Source: Lumbricus rubellus (lineage: Eukaryota; Annelida; Clitellata; Crassiclitellata; Lumbricidae). From it: a DNA stretch of 64,000 nucleotides. The DNA is taken from contig OX243822.1 of assembly GCA_945859605.1 (NCBI GenBank), positions 26,155,185 through 26,219,184 on the forward strand. Direction: 5' to 3'. The notes under the pieces were generated by a model, which was not told where the DNA came from, searched no databases, and saw only the letters and a program-made list of their open reading frames with translations. Made by a program: the position numbers and the translations under genes. Shown piece after piece: positions 27,973 to 39,399 of this stretch (positions are counted from its first letter, which is position 1; every line of letters begins with the position of its first letter).

Positions 27973-28627
27973 CCAGTGATAGCCTAAGTAACAATAGTTT
28001 ATTAGAAACCAAATAGGCAATTAGGCACCTAATAAATTACGTGAGTGTCTAATTCTAATTCCAGTTAATTAGTAGACGAAGTGCTGCTAATTCTAATTGT
28101 TTAGTTGCTAACTAAAATGAGTTTCATAATTAGGTCAACCTTGCCTAATATTAAAATACCTTCTTTTTGCTGATTGATTTTGACTTAAAATAAACACTGT
28201 AGTTTTTATGACATCTTTCAACGGAAATTGCCAGTATACTCTGGGGTGCCAGTCTCAAAACTGCGTAAAGGAAGAGGGCAACGATAATAATTATCGTCTT
28301 TGTTAAAATGCAGTGTCGCCGAACAGCAATTAGGCCTACGTCTACTCATACTAACACACACACACTCACACACCAGTGATAGCCTAAGTAACTAGTTAGG
28401 CCTAATTAGAAACCAAATAGGCACCTAATAAATTACGTGAGTAGCCTATCTAATTCTAATTCCAATTAATTAGTAGACGAAATATTGCCAATTCTAACTT
28501 TAGAGCTGGTCAATTCTAACTAAAATTAGCTTCATAAATAGGTCAACCCTGCCTAATATTAACACACCTTCTTTTTGCTGATTGATTTTAACTTAAAATA
28601 AACACTTTAGTTATGATGACATCTTTA

Positions 28628-29157
28628 GACCAAAAATCACTCTTTATGACATGTTTTTCTGCAAAATGCTAGTAGGCAATTATAAAAGATTCCTAAACGC
28701 AAAGTAAAAAAAGCCGAAAGTGAACATTTTAACGTAGGACCTAAGCAGTTTAACACTTTGACAATTTTAGTATTAATATTATCTATTTTTGTTTCGGTAG
28801 GCCTACGCCACTTCCCACACTGCACGGAGGTTTTGGAGAGTGGAATCGACGTCCCCCTTCAGGTTCCTCTGTGTAACCAGCTCGGGTTATTTTCACTGAC
28901 TTTAGTGACCTGTTTGTATCTGTTTGCTGATAATAATATGGATACCGAATAAATAAGTTTAAATGAATAAATAAAGAAATAAATAAACAGTCTTTCCTTC
29001 CGCCAAGGACAACAGACTTCTCACTTTTCAAATGAAATCTGAAACAGTTTTGTTTCAGATGTTTGCCCGGCGCCCGTAGTGACTGGCGTTGCTGGACTGA
29101 CATAGGCTAATCATGTTGTTCATGCAATATCGTACAAAAGGCATTTCAACAACTCAC
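28628..29157. other. No gene seen
   Basis: AT-rich DNA that would be intron 1 of the minus-strand exon that follows. Confidence 0.4.
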
Positions 29158-29269
29158 CTTGGAAGAAAGCCTCCACTCTGGGCGAGTGCTTGCCCTGGAC
29201 AACAGTAGCCATCAGAGCAGCAATCCACATCGTCGTAATAACTGCCGTCAGCGGTATCCAAGATTTCAT
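29158..29269 (-). CDS. First coding exon of a secreted or membrane protein (signal peptide exon)
   Basis: From ATG at 29269 the minus strand encodes 37 residues and ends one base into a codon at a strong donor (CCAAG|GTGAGTTG). The sequence KSWIPLTAVITTMWIAALMATVVQG is a textbook signal peptide: one basic residue, a hydrophobic core, and a small-residue end (VVQG, then KHSPRVEAFF). I find no convincing second exon in the window to the left, so the intron is long or the gene is broken. The protein family is unknown to me. A chance match to signal peptide plus donor is possible but not likely. Confidence 0.5.
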
Positions 29270-30754
29270 CTTTGCTCCGATCCTTCAATCTCAACTACTG
29301 TCATGAATCGTGAATCGTTACCGTACGTGTAGCATTATCTCAAGACCCTCACCACCATTGTCTTCTTCTTACTCGGACGATAATAACGAAACACCTGTCG
29401 AATTAAATTTCCATTTCAAAGTTCTTCTGCCACATCTAGCCTACCGCCAAGTCGTCTATGCAGGAACCGGTTTCCGTTTCACCAACGAAATAGTTTTACG
29501 TTTCACACACGAAACTCTGTAGAAACCAATCAGTTCCAGTGGCACTTCTTAATGACCCCTTAAATGCAAACACAACCAAGTAGGCCTATGAGACTTAGTT
29601 CGCAATAATAATAATTAGGCCTATATGCTTGAAGACGGAAACCTTGTCGACACCACCACTGTTTGCACGCTTATAGTGCCAGTACCAATCCTAGTTAAAG
29701 AAGGAGGGCGGCGGCGATAATGTTCTCCGATATTACACAAGTGTGTCGTTACACTGAAACTAGCCTATAGCCCTATACCTTTGGTTGACATCTACATGTA
29801 TGCAGAACAACACAGCGACGATTTTAAGTTAAACGCTAACTCGACAGCAGCAAGACGACGACGGCTGATCCGATGGGAGGAGATAAGCCCCTTATACGCT
29901 CTGTCGCCAGCCGCTAATCTCCGCAAAGCCAGAACCGGTCGGAGGACCATCGACCAACTTACTCGATCTTTCTTATCCGTTGACCGGAGGAGACCGACCG
30001 CCAGCGCCGCTGCACGCGACGCCGCCGCCGCACGACCGCCGCCGCCGCTCCATGCATGCAGGCCCCGCGAACTGCTGCATAAGGACCCCGTCGCCGTCGT
30101 CATTCGGCGATTGCTTGTTAAGCTCATTTTGGTCTGCTGTGAACACATGTGGATCCGCTGTCCATTTGTTTATTAAAGCAGTGGATTTGTATAGCGCCAC
30201 GATGTCTTCAGTTGAAAGTATACGCTCAGTCCAACCCAGGCAATTACGATTACGATGGATATAGGTAAGACTAATCAACTCAGGCATCGAATATAGACCA
30301 AGGCCAGTGCCTAAAGTGTAAAAAATGTGCTTGGACGCAGAAACCTGATGGATAGACCTTTCTTCAAATCAAATGGGGGCACGTTCTATGGACATATCCG
30401 GCCATGACCGGATTTGTCCTCTGGTCCTGGATCCGCCCCTGAATGGAGCGATGTAGAAATATTTTCTATTCACAGTCACCGTAACGACTAACGAGTCGTC
30501 AAGATCTGTTGAGAGAATCAGCAACAGATGGCGGTTCTTGATCGAGGCTGGAATAGGCTAACGAAAACTGTCGACAACTGTAGCCTATACTAGGCAATAG
30601 CCCTAGCCGCCTACTATATCTTTGTGACGGGAAAACAGGAGTAAGAAGGCCTATGGATAGTCGTAAGGCAAAAGTCGCGAAACGACTTAATACAATCTAT
30701 AGCCTAATATTGTGGTCTGTTGAAGTAGCGATGTTGTATAGACAGGCGGGAAGT
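29270..30754. other. Region upstream of the signal-peptide exon; core-repeat copy inside
   Basis: 29,672-29,722 is a minus-strand copy of the dispersed core (GTGCCAGTACCAATCC and AAGAAGGAGGGC). 29,850-30,060 is GC-rich with open frames on both strands and no domain. A promoter for the exon could lie at 29,270-29,340 but none is clear. Confidence 0.45.
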
Positions 30755-30882
30755 GGTGTAGTCCTAAAAATGAAGTGGGGAACGCTCTTTATAATAATGT
30801 TATTATTAGTAGCCTAGTATTATTATTATTAATATTCCATTATCCCTGGAAAAAAGTGGGGGAACGGCGTTCCCCCGCGTCC
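30755..30882 (+). repeat. Dispersed repeat A, copy 1
   Basis: GTAGTCCTAAAAATGAAGTG, GAACGCTCTTTATAATAAT, ATATTCCATTATCCCTGG and GGGAACGGCGTTC. A copy with the same order is at 62,168-62,275. Confidence 0.85.
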
Positions 30883-31806
30883 CCCCCCCACTACACCACT
30901 GCCGGCGGGCTAACCCGCATGGGTCTCGGACGGAAACCGGTGCCAAAAACCGCCGGGAACAATTCCCGTACGGGGCCCGTATAGCAGCCCGCATGGGGCC
31001 CGTGAGGTTCCCGAATGGGCGTGTTGGCAGGGCTGTAGCTAGACTCACTAGACTCACTAGAGCCTTGTTAATCTGTTTGTTTCTTTCCGTTGTCTGTGGA
31101 ATGATCGCTGAAACAATCTTCTTTCAGTATCTTCCGTCTTCGTGGTAGCGAGGAACCGTAAGGTGAGATGTCATCAATTGGCAGATGGCGGTTCTTGCGA
31201 CTGGAACGACCTCTTCCGCACATGGTGCAACTAGAAAGTTATTTCTGCTTAACTATTGCCGCCCAACTTCTTTCTTCAGGCATGGGAGTCTGGGACTGGC
31301 AAAGGACGAAGAGTGGCGGAGTTCCAACTAGCCCACTAGCATAATTATGCCGGTGGTTGTAGCACTAGCGTGAGTGTATCTAGAAGGTTCTTATGCAAAG
31401 GCGTAGGAGACGGGGTCCAGATCGAGGGGAAAATCCCACCCCCACCCCCCAATTTCGGGAAAGTCTGATTTTTCGGGCAAGTAGACCAGGAAAAATTAAC
31501 AAAATGTAACAATTTACTTGGAATTTTCTTAAGATTTCGGCCGGATGACTAAAAAAAGGTCGTCAGAAATTTCGGCAAAAAATAACAGGAATTTTCAGAC
31601 GATTTCGGCCGCATCACTAAACGAAGTCGTCAGAATTTTGGAGCAAAAGTTAAATTTTTACCCCCCCGTGAATGCTGAAATGTCCCCTACGCCGATGTTC
31701 TTATGGAAATATCCCTTAAGCGGAAATACAGTGATTTTAATTTCAACAAAGATGTTAGTTAAGTTATTTAAGTCATTCGTAAATGTCTTGTTGCATTCTA
31801 TGATAC
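30883..31806. other. No gene; small repeats
   Basis: Core repeat copy at 31,262-31,335. 31,545-31,650 repeats GTCGTCAGAA and GGCCG(C/G)AT words, also seen at 41,632-41,660. Poly-C run near 31,435-31,450. Confidence 0.5.
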
Positions 31807-31841
31807 CATATGTGATGAAATCTGACTAAATGAGGCCTATG
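31807..31841 (+). repeat. Left inverted repeat of the DUF7869-type element
   Basis: 35 bp, starts CATATGTGATGAAATCTGAC and ends GAGGCCTATG. Confidence 0.75.
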
Positions 31842-32370
31842 TCGGGCGACTTCATTTTGAGATATTGACGATTTTAGGGGAAAATGCGTCATATGGTCGA
31901 ATTTAAGTTTATATATTTTTTGTTTAGTACACACTATAATCTACTTATTCGCCAAGTATTTAAGCTTAAATCAGTCTAGAAATATTTTTATTAATTTTGT
32001 TTGTGAATATTGGTTGATTTGAAATGTGTCAAAATCGGACTTTTTAGTGCATTTTCAAATCTTTGCCGTTTCTCACATAATGCATCACCCCTGTTGAAAT
32101 TGGTATCGTCCGAAAGCTGCGACTTTGGGCTAGTTAACGGAGGTCACATAAATTATGTTAATTTTTATTAGTCCTTGCTAATTGGCTGAACTTCAGAGGC
32201 AGTTTTGGTAAACACATGTTGCTAGGGCGATCACGTGACACGAATAGTGTCGCCTGATTGGCTGACTGGCACATCCGGGAAACTTGTTGTGTGTGTTCGA
32301 TCGAATGTTGCGGCATTGTTGCGGTTATTACAGGCGGCACGTGTACATCATTTTTATCATTAATAATAAA

Positions 32371-33882
32371 ATGGACCGTGAACAAACTGTGGCAGACATT
32401 ATAAATAATATAAGTAGAACGAACTTATCGTCGGCGGCATCCAGCAGTGAGTGGGACGAGTTAGTGAGCGATTATTTTTGCCGCGCGTCGTCGGACACGG
32501 ACAGCGGCAGTGATGACGAAGAGGAAAACATGCAGAAAGATTCAGACTTGGAAGCAGCTTCAGTCACTGTCGACCCCGTAAGCGATTTAACAAAGAGCAG
32601 CTATCTCTTTGTCTCAGACTGTCAGGATGACGAAATGGTGAAGATTGCTCGTTTCAAGTAAGTTCCATACATGAATTTTTAGTTGCCTTTAGACAGCGAC
32701 GATCAGGCCTGCTATTGAGAGTCCTGTTGTAATGTAATGTAATCAAAGTTTTTTATAGCGCCACTCAGAAGTCAGAGGCGCTCCCGACCCGGGTCAGTGT
32801 CATCACTGACAAAAAGAAAAGTCTTAAGGCGTTTGCGGCATAATAAAATGGACCTTTTGCGAGCACCGTAATCGTTCAGCGGGGTGCCTTTTCCATAGTT
32901 ATGCCTACGGTCCTACCACCTGGAATGGGCTTCCTCCTCTGAATAGATGCCTTAAGGGTCACGTTATGTTTTCTTGATTGATTGATTTTGCAGAAGGGTG
33001 GCTGACTTTGTAATTGGAATATTTTACCGTAAATAAAAAATTATTACTACATTAAACCCAACAGGTGCTATGAGAACAGAAACTCGCTCTTTGAAAGGAC
33101 ACGACATTCTGTAATTTTAACAAATTTTTTGCTGTATTTTGTGTAGATGCACCTGTCAGCATGCATCCGGATCGCCATGTTATACACAGTTCTCGGCGGA
33201 TGAGATCTTTCAATGCAGACTTGAAATGACCGAACTGACGTCAGGTATTAATCTGGTCTATTTGTTATAAACGGTTACTAGCATTAAAAAATAGTTATTA
33301 TAATTTTAGTTGTGTATTTATTATTATCTCAAGTTTTGGAATGAAGGACTGCGCTTCAAATCAATAAGGCTATAAGCGCCAACTCACGTTAAAGAACAAG
33401 CTGCAGCTAAGTATAGCCGATGACCCGCTAGTCAAGTCTTCAGACAGATGGGCTTACTGCGGGCATATTCTACCGACATGGTGAGTTTACCAATGAAGTG
33501 CATCTATCCAGTTAATATTATTTTTCCTTGTTGCTGTTTTGTGTGGCAGAAGAAAAAGATATGCTGCTGCTTGGAATCGTAAGCTGTGTGACGGACATTT
33601 CCAGCAATACTCACCGCAGCAAAAAAGCTAAAGATGACAGCCATGTACGTCAGCGCCAGAGAAGCTACTACATGAAAAATGGCAAAAAAATCTGCCGTGC
33701 TACCTTCATGTTCCTGTATAGGTAGGTTGTTTACTTCATTTATGAAATTGCTTGTGTTTCGGTAAGGAAGCTTTAGAAAGTGCAGTAGTTTCGGAGATTA
33801 TATCTAACCTAAAAATTGAACTTTTCAGTATGTGTGTGTGTGTATGCATGTATGTATGTATGTATGTATGTATGTATGTATG

Positions 33883-33913
<31 letters not shown>

Positions 33914-36900
33914 TGATTGAATGGCTCATTATGTAATGCATAAAATTCATATCATCGTTGTGAAGACTAGCAGCTTGAGCAATTGTTGCCAAATTTGGCC
34001 TAACAGACATTTTGGGGTCACAACGCTCTCTCGCAGGTCACAGTGAGGCTGGTCATTCAAAAGTCCTCGTGATAAAAAAATAATTCTTGTTGTCAATGAA
34101 TGATTGAATGGCAACTCCTCACCAACATGAAGACTATTATTATTCACCAGGGAGCCGGTAGGAAGGTATATTTCAATATCCAAATGCCAATGAGACTTAG
34201 AACCTAAAGTAGACAGCTACTTGTACTGTTATCGATTTTACAAGGCCTGCATACTTAATAATATCTAACCATAATTGTTTGTTAATGTTTAGGTAACAAA
34301 TTATGGCAAAAGGAATATCAGGGCCTAATTGTTTTGCTACTTTTTTTTCAGCATCTCCAAGAATAAGCTGACAGCCTTGTCCAAGTGGTACAGGGAACAT
34401 GGCCTCAGTACTCGCAGAAAGAAGTCTGGGGGCCGGAAATGCAACACCCTTTCTCTGGAGCTGGACGACACCAGACGGGTTACAACCTTCATCTCAAACT
34501 ACGCAGAAAAAAATGCCATCAGATTGCCTGGTCGAGTTGCTACTCAATTCCACAGCAACGTCCAACTACTGCCTACAAGCACTACAAAAGGTGAAGTCTG
34601 CCGTCTGTACGCAGAGTCGATCAAGGAAACAGGTACTGGAAGCATGAAACTGTAATAAATTTAATTCATTCAGTCGAAATTTATATAGTGCCCACTGCCT
34701 TTCAAGGTTTTAACTCAGAGGCGCTCTCAACCAAGGCCCAGCAGAGTCTCGAGATGATGTGGAACGATGCTGTCGAAGTGGGGATGGACAGAGTGGAGTG
34801 GAGGAACTGCGTTTCCCGAAGTGCAGAGCTGCACGGGAAGGACTAAGGTACTAAGGTAGGGTACTGATGATAAATAGAAATTAATTTTAAAAATCTAAAT
34901 ATTTGGCACCAAGTTAAAAGTGTGATAAGGTTTGGTATTGTTTTCCTTCTTCAGGGCAACTTTTATAAATAATTACCAGAATGGGATTACGTTAAATACA
35001 TTAAAAGCAGAGTCTCACATATTTATTATTCTTAGTATGTAATCATTATGTTTTAGGACACCGTATCGTTGGAGAGGTCGCCTTTTGCCGGCTGTGGCGT
35101 GAGCTTCTGCCACACATTGTGATTTCTCGTCCCATGACTGACTTGTGTTGGACATGCCAGCAGCTCTACCGGGACATTGCAAGCTCAAGTAACTTGCCTG
35201 AGCCTGTCAAAGCAGCAAAGCTGAAGAAGTTGCAGGGGCATCTTGATCTTGCCCAGGAAGAGCGGTCAGTGTACCAGCAGATGGTCGAGGCATCGAGGTC
35301 TGTATGCAATACTCCTCTGGGACCACATAGTCCATGCAGCAACCCAAATCCTGGTCACTACAGCTTCGACTTTGCGCAGCAAGTGCATCTACCTCATGAT
35401 CCCATGCAGCCGGGTCCTTTGTACTTTATGTGCCCTCGGAAGGTCGGCATCTTTGGAGTTTGTTGTGAAGGAATACCACAACAGGTGAACTTCTTAATCG
35501 ACGAATCTCATTGCACGTCGAAAGGATCCATCAGTGTAATAAGCTACCTACACTACTTCTTCGAGCATTACGGCTCTGGAGAATGTGAAGTGGATCTGCA
35601 TTGTGATAATTGCTGTGGGCAAAATAAAAACAACTTTGTCCTGGCCTATTTCATGTGGAGAGTGCTGATGGGCCTGCATCGACGAGTCAGTGTTCATTTC
35701 CTTATTGCCGGCCACACTAAATTTTCGCCAGACTGGTGCTTTGGTCTGCTGAAGCAACGGTTTAGACGAACGGCTGTATCCAGTTTAGAAGACCTTGCTG
35801 CATGTGTCGAGAAAAGCACGCGAACAAGGGTTAATGTGGCTCAACTCACCGGATCAGAGAACGGACCACCAATCGTACCAATTTACGATTGGCAGGCATT
35901 TCTCTCTCCGATGTTTAAACCTCTCCAGGGAATCAAGAGCCACCACCATTTCACAATCTCCTCGGACAATCCAGGCACTGTCGTGTACAAGGAATTCTGG
36001 CGTAGTGAGGAAAAGCAACACATGATGCTCAAGATTCCTGTCGTGCAGGTATGTTCAGTCACTTTACTCTCTGATTTTTTATTTTTTATATTACTTTTAA
36101 CACTTTCTATGGAGCTAGTTATGTCTGCACTATAATGTTATCAGTTATAACTTATAACCGGTAGTTAGGTCGTCACATGACACACGTAGCCTGGAGTTCA
36201 CTCACTTCGCTCTGCACTTGCGATTCCTCACATTCTGACTTAACGTGCGATGTAAATCACATAATGAAAACAATACTTGCTTTCTTACTCACTCGCTGGC
36301 TCAGTGAGTATGTTATTTGTCAATAATGATTACAGAACCAACTTATCTGATGTGTGTTATGTAATGCTATTTTTCAGGTACCACGTGAGTTGCCAACACC
36401 GTGTCCGTCGCCAGGTCTGCCTCTCCAGCGACAGTGGTATTTGTGGGATGTCATCCGCGATTTCTGTCCTGTGACATGCAGGGACATTCTGTGTCCACAA
36501 CCAAAACAGCCAAAGCCAAAGTCGGGTGTCGCTGCTGTGGATGATGTCCCACCAGCTTCGGAGCCAGCTGCAGCCAAGTCTGCTATGTCAGCTCGAAGTC
36601 GTGGTGTAAGTCGTGGACGTAGTCGTATCGTCAGTGTCACTCATGAAGCCACACCTACGGTGGAGACAACTGCTGCTACAACCGTTACTTCTGCTCGGGG
36701 TCGTGGACGTGGGCGTGGACGTGGTCGTCTAAATCGTGAAACAGCACCCACAGCGGAGACAACTGCGGAAGCGTCAACTATTTCACATCAGAGTCATGGT
36801 CATGGAGTGGTCATTAGTGTCACTCATGAAGCCACACCTACGGTGGAGACAACTGCTGCTGCAACCGTTACTTCTGCTCGGGGTCGTGGGCGTGGGCATG

Positions 36901-37097
36901 GACGTGGGCGTGGACGTGGTCGTCTAAATCGTGAAACAGCACCCACAGCGGAGACAACTGCGGAAGCGTCAACTATTTCACATCAGAGTCATGGTCATGG
37001 AGTGGTCATTAGTGTCACTCATGAAGCCACACCTACGGTGGAGACAACTGCTGCTGCAACCGTGGTCGTGGAACTGGCCGGGTCGTGTAATGCATGA
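32371..37097 (+). CDS. DUF7869-type protein, six exons, transposon-encoded (possible transposase)
   Basis: Exons 32371-32657, 33147-33244, 33550-33721, 34352-34632, 35057-36048, 36378-37097; all junctions are GT-AG and phases fit, giving 849 residues. Order of regions: acidic Ser-rich N-terminus; a Cys knuckle (CTCQHASGSPCYTQFSADEI, exon 2); a segment ending KICRATFMFLYR that runs across exon 3/4 into a possible DNA-binding part; LPGRVATQF and LLPTSTTKGEVCRLY (exon 4); PMTDLCWTCQQ (exon 5); then a catalytic-looking core with FLIDESHC, LHCDNCCGQNKNNFVLAY and LIAGHTKFSPDWCFGLLK, where D and E residues could form an RNase-H-like site. Exon 6 has LPLQRQWYLWDVIRDFCP and an RG-rich repeat tail. Close relatives are widespread in invertebrates and cnidarians as uncharacterised proteins. 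The transposase role is inferred from flanking inverted repeats. Confidence 0.8.
32735..32950. repeat. TATAGCGCC-type SINE-like module in intron 1
   Basis: TTTTTTATAGCGCCACTCAG and CAGAGGCGCTCCCGACCC followed by a unique body up to TGGAATGGGCTTCC. Relatives at 20,640, 34,665, 40,262 and 43,583 share the head. Confidence 0.6.
33831..33911. repeat. (GTAT)n microsatellite in intron 3
   Basis: About 18 units of GTAT/ATGT. Confidence 0.95.
34665..34862. repeat. TATAGTGCC-type SINE-like module in intron 4
   Basis: TTTATATAGTGCCCACTGCC, AACTCAGAGGCGCTCTCAAC and a body ending ACGGGAAGGACTAAGG. Confidence 0.6.
36628..37060 (+). repeat. 195-bp tandem repeat encoding 65-residue RG/HG-rich units
   Basis: Within exon 6 the block VTHEATPTVETTAA, (RG)n, LNRETAPTAETTAEASTISH and QSHGHGV is present about two and a half times with a 195-bp period and frame kept. 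Arginine-glycine runs suggest RNA or DNA binding, by inference. Confidence 0.9.
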
Positions 37098-37636
37098 AAA
37101 TGCACCCACGGAAGCGTCAACTGTTTCGCGCCGTGGTCGACGTGCATCTATTATCTAAGTCGTTTTTAAAGCAATTATTATGACTTTTGACTGCATAAAG
37201 AGTAGCTACAATAACAGTTCATTTGAATTTAAGTTATTATCATTTTACAATTTATTTCTTTGAATTATTTAGTCCTATTGAACTATAGCGAGTATTTTAG
37301 TTTTTTCGTAAATTTGGCTGATCTTTGTAGGATTATATCCTGAGCTAGAGTCAATGCAGTCAAGCAGTTTTGATATCCTATTAAAGAGAAAAGTTTCCTG
37401 TTTAAAATGATATAAAATACATGTAGTTGCATTAAACGTATGTGCACGTTGCTAAGGACTATTTATGTCGCATCTTTGAATCGCGTTTCCCGAAAACTTC
37501 AATTTCGCAGTTTCGGAGTTTAAAATAGTCATAACTCTGTCAAATATTGGTATATTTGATCAAGTAAGGGCTCATTTTAAAGGGAGAAGTTCACTGTTTA
37601 ATTTGGTATGAAAATCTCAATTTTCGATTTTTTTAC

Positions 37637-37671
37637 CATAAGCCTCCTTATGTCAGATTTCATCACATATG
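37637..37671 (-). repeat. Right inverted repeat of the DUF7869-type element
   Basis: Reverse complement starts CATATGTGATGAAATCTGAC and ends GGAGGCTTATG; four mismatches to the left arm. Confidence 0.75.
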
Positions 37672-39399
37672 CATGGCAATGCTAAAAATCTCTCGTGTAG
37701 CCTATTGTGCAGTTGGGGTGATGTCGGAGTCGCAAAGATCCTTCATGAATATTCTACTTCCTTCGACAGATGGCGCTTCTCATGGTTGGAATGACGAGAG
37801 ACACCCCAGGCAACAGCCGTAAGTTATTAAAACGAAGCTTAAAAGAATATCTTTAGCAGTTGTCTTGGAGACCCATCTCTCAACTCAGTCAATGCATTAC
37901 TCTGAGTCTCTGACAGAGCCAGTCGATGTCCTATAAATGAAGAATGTCTGACGCCATTGATCTTTGTTATCACAAAGACTAGTGTCGTCAAAAACTGAAG
38001 CTGTACTGCTTGCTATCCCACTCAATGACTTCTACTGTAGGCCTACTGAAATCACTGATATACCCAATTACCCATCTCCATTTTTGTTGAGAAAGAGTGT
38101 GACATGGCTTGGGAGATTTAAATGGAGCTACCTTGAAAAATAAAGGAATAGGAAATGAAATAATATAACATGAAATAATGCATTAATCAACACACACACG
38201 ATGTACTAAGAACAAAGAGGTGATAAAATTATGAAGCTGCAAGTGAAATTTTATAATAGATTAGATAATGATGATGGTATAATCTTGACGATGTGGAAAG
38301 TGCTAAAGTAATGAAAAGACTTCATAATAATTATGTTGACACTTCTCCAAACCCCTTATTGTCAGTTGATTCGGTTGCTTGTCAGCTTGTTCAAGATCGA
38401 GCAAAAAAAATACTGGCTACGGCGATATTAGTTGCCTTTTTCTGCCTCTTCTCACGTGGATGCGTTGATAATAACAAATATTATCGTGGTTGACAGTAGA
38501 AGTCAGATAAGATAAGAAAATTCTTTGACAATGCTTGTAATCTCGAAATCTTAGGATTAAGAAAATGCTTCGGGACTATAATTTTTATTCCCTAATAACA
38601 ACTCTGAATCACGTTAATTTTTACACTCATTTTCAACCTTGTCTGAATGTGCTTATTCATCATTCCGAAATCTTAGGCATGCAACTTTCTCACAAAGACG
38701 GTTAAAATAAAAATGCAAATAACGCAAAGACAAGTCAGAACAATATGCAAACAAGCCAATCGAAAACAAATGCGAACTTGACAGATCATCATTATATTAA
38801 TTTGTAACTTGTATAGCGCTGGTGAAGAGTGTTGACATACCAAATCCAAGCTGCTTCAACATTTGTTAAAGACAGAGAGGGAGAAGGAGGAAAAAGAGAC
38901 AGACAGACAGTGTTTCTGATCAAAAGAAATTTCAAGGGGCCAAGTGCTAAAATTAGAAAATGCCACAAAATCAAAGTAGGTCTATTACAGAATCTGCTAA
39001 TGTAACGTACTGTAAATGTCTGGTAACTGAAGACATGAGCATGTGTAAGGAACACTAGCCACTTAAAATATTTATCGCAACATAACCACATTTTTAGAAA
39101 TGATACGGTACTATAATGTACTTACACTGTTGAACTTCTACACAAAGTACTGAAGCATGACTTGTAAGTACCCAAGTGTTGTTTCTCAACAACAGCTTTC
39201 AACTTAAACAACGCAACAGAATTTAAAAATATCACGAAAACAGCTTTGAGCAAAAACAAAAAATCTCTTCCAGGACAAAAATTGCATTCGATAATAAACG
39301 AAATCTTAAAGAACAAAACAAATCTTGCGTCGATTGAAATCAGGTTTCGAGTTTCGCTGTTTGGAAAATGCTCCGTAACATCAAATCCTTCCGGAATAA
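37672..39399. other. No gene seen
   Basis: AT-rich DNA downstream of the aminopeptidase gene; presumably holds its 3' UTR near 39,399, but I see no clear AATAAA on the minus strand. Confidence 0.45.

Larger units (their letters stand above)
27585..28627. repeat. Tandem duplication (two ~400-bp units), one unit carrying a SINE
   Basis: Unit 1 (27,585-28,217) and unit 2 (28,234-28,627) share GGGTAAAGGAAGAGGGCAACG-like text, ATGCAGTGT, a CA run, CACCAGTGATAGCCTAAGTA, AAATTACGTGAGT, CCTTCTTTTTGCTGATTGA and AAAATAAACACT in order. Unit 1 is interrupted by the SINE at 27,653-27,880, and unit 2 keeps the uninterrupted site near 28,305. Confidence 0.9.
31807..37671 (+). mobile_element. Candidate DNA transposon carrying a DUF7869-type gene
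   Basis: CATATGTGATGAAATCTGAC begins the left repeat (31,807-31,841) and the reverse complement of the right repeat (37,637-37,671). The 35-bp arms agree at 31 positions, including a later GAGGC and TATG. The six-exon gene lies completely between them and nothing else is coding inside. Outward of the arms the match fades and I cannot define a target duplication, so the true ends may be a little farther out. Introns 1 and 4 contain SINE-like modules, showing the copy is not brand new. Confidence 0.65.

Noticed and set aside
33337..33480. Possible additional exon between exons 2 and 3 of the DUF7869-type gene
   Set aside because: It has an in-frame stop in the needed phase, and the direct junction of exons 2 and 3 reads through naturally.
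33831..33911. CRISPR-like array
   Set aside because: Simple tetranucleotide microsatellite with no spacers; the genome is eukaryotic.
38293..38493. 66-residue plus-strand frame
   Set aside because: No start context, motif or splice support in AT-rich DNA.
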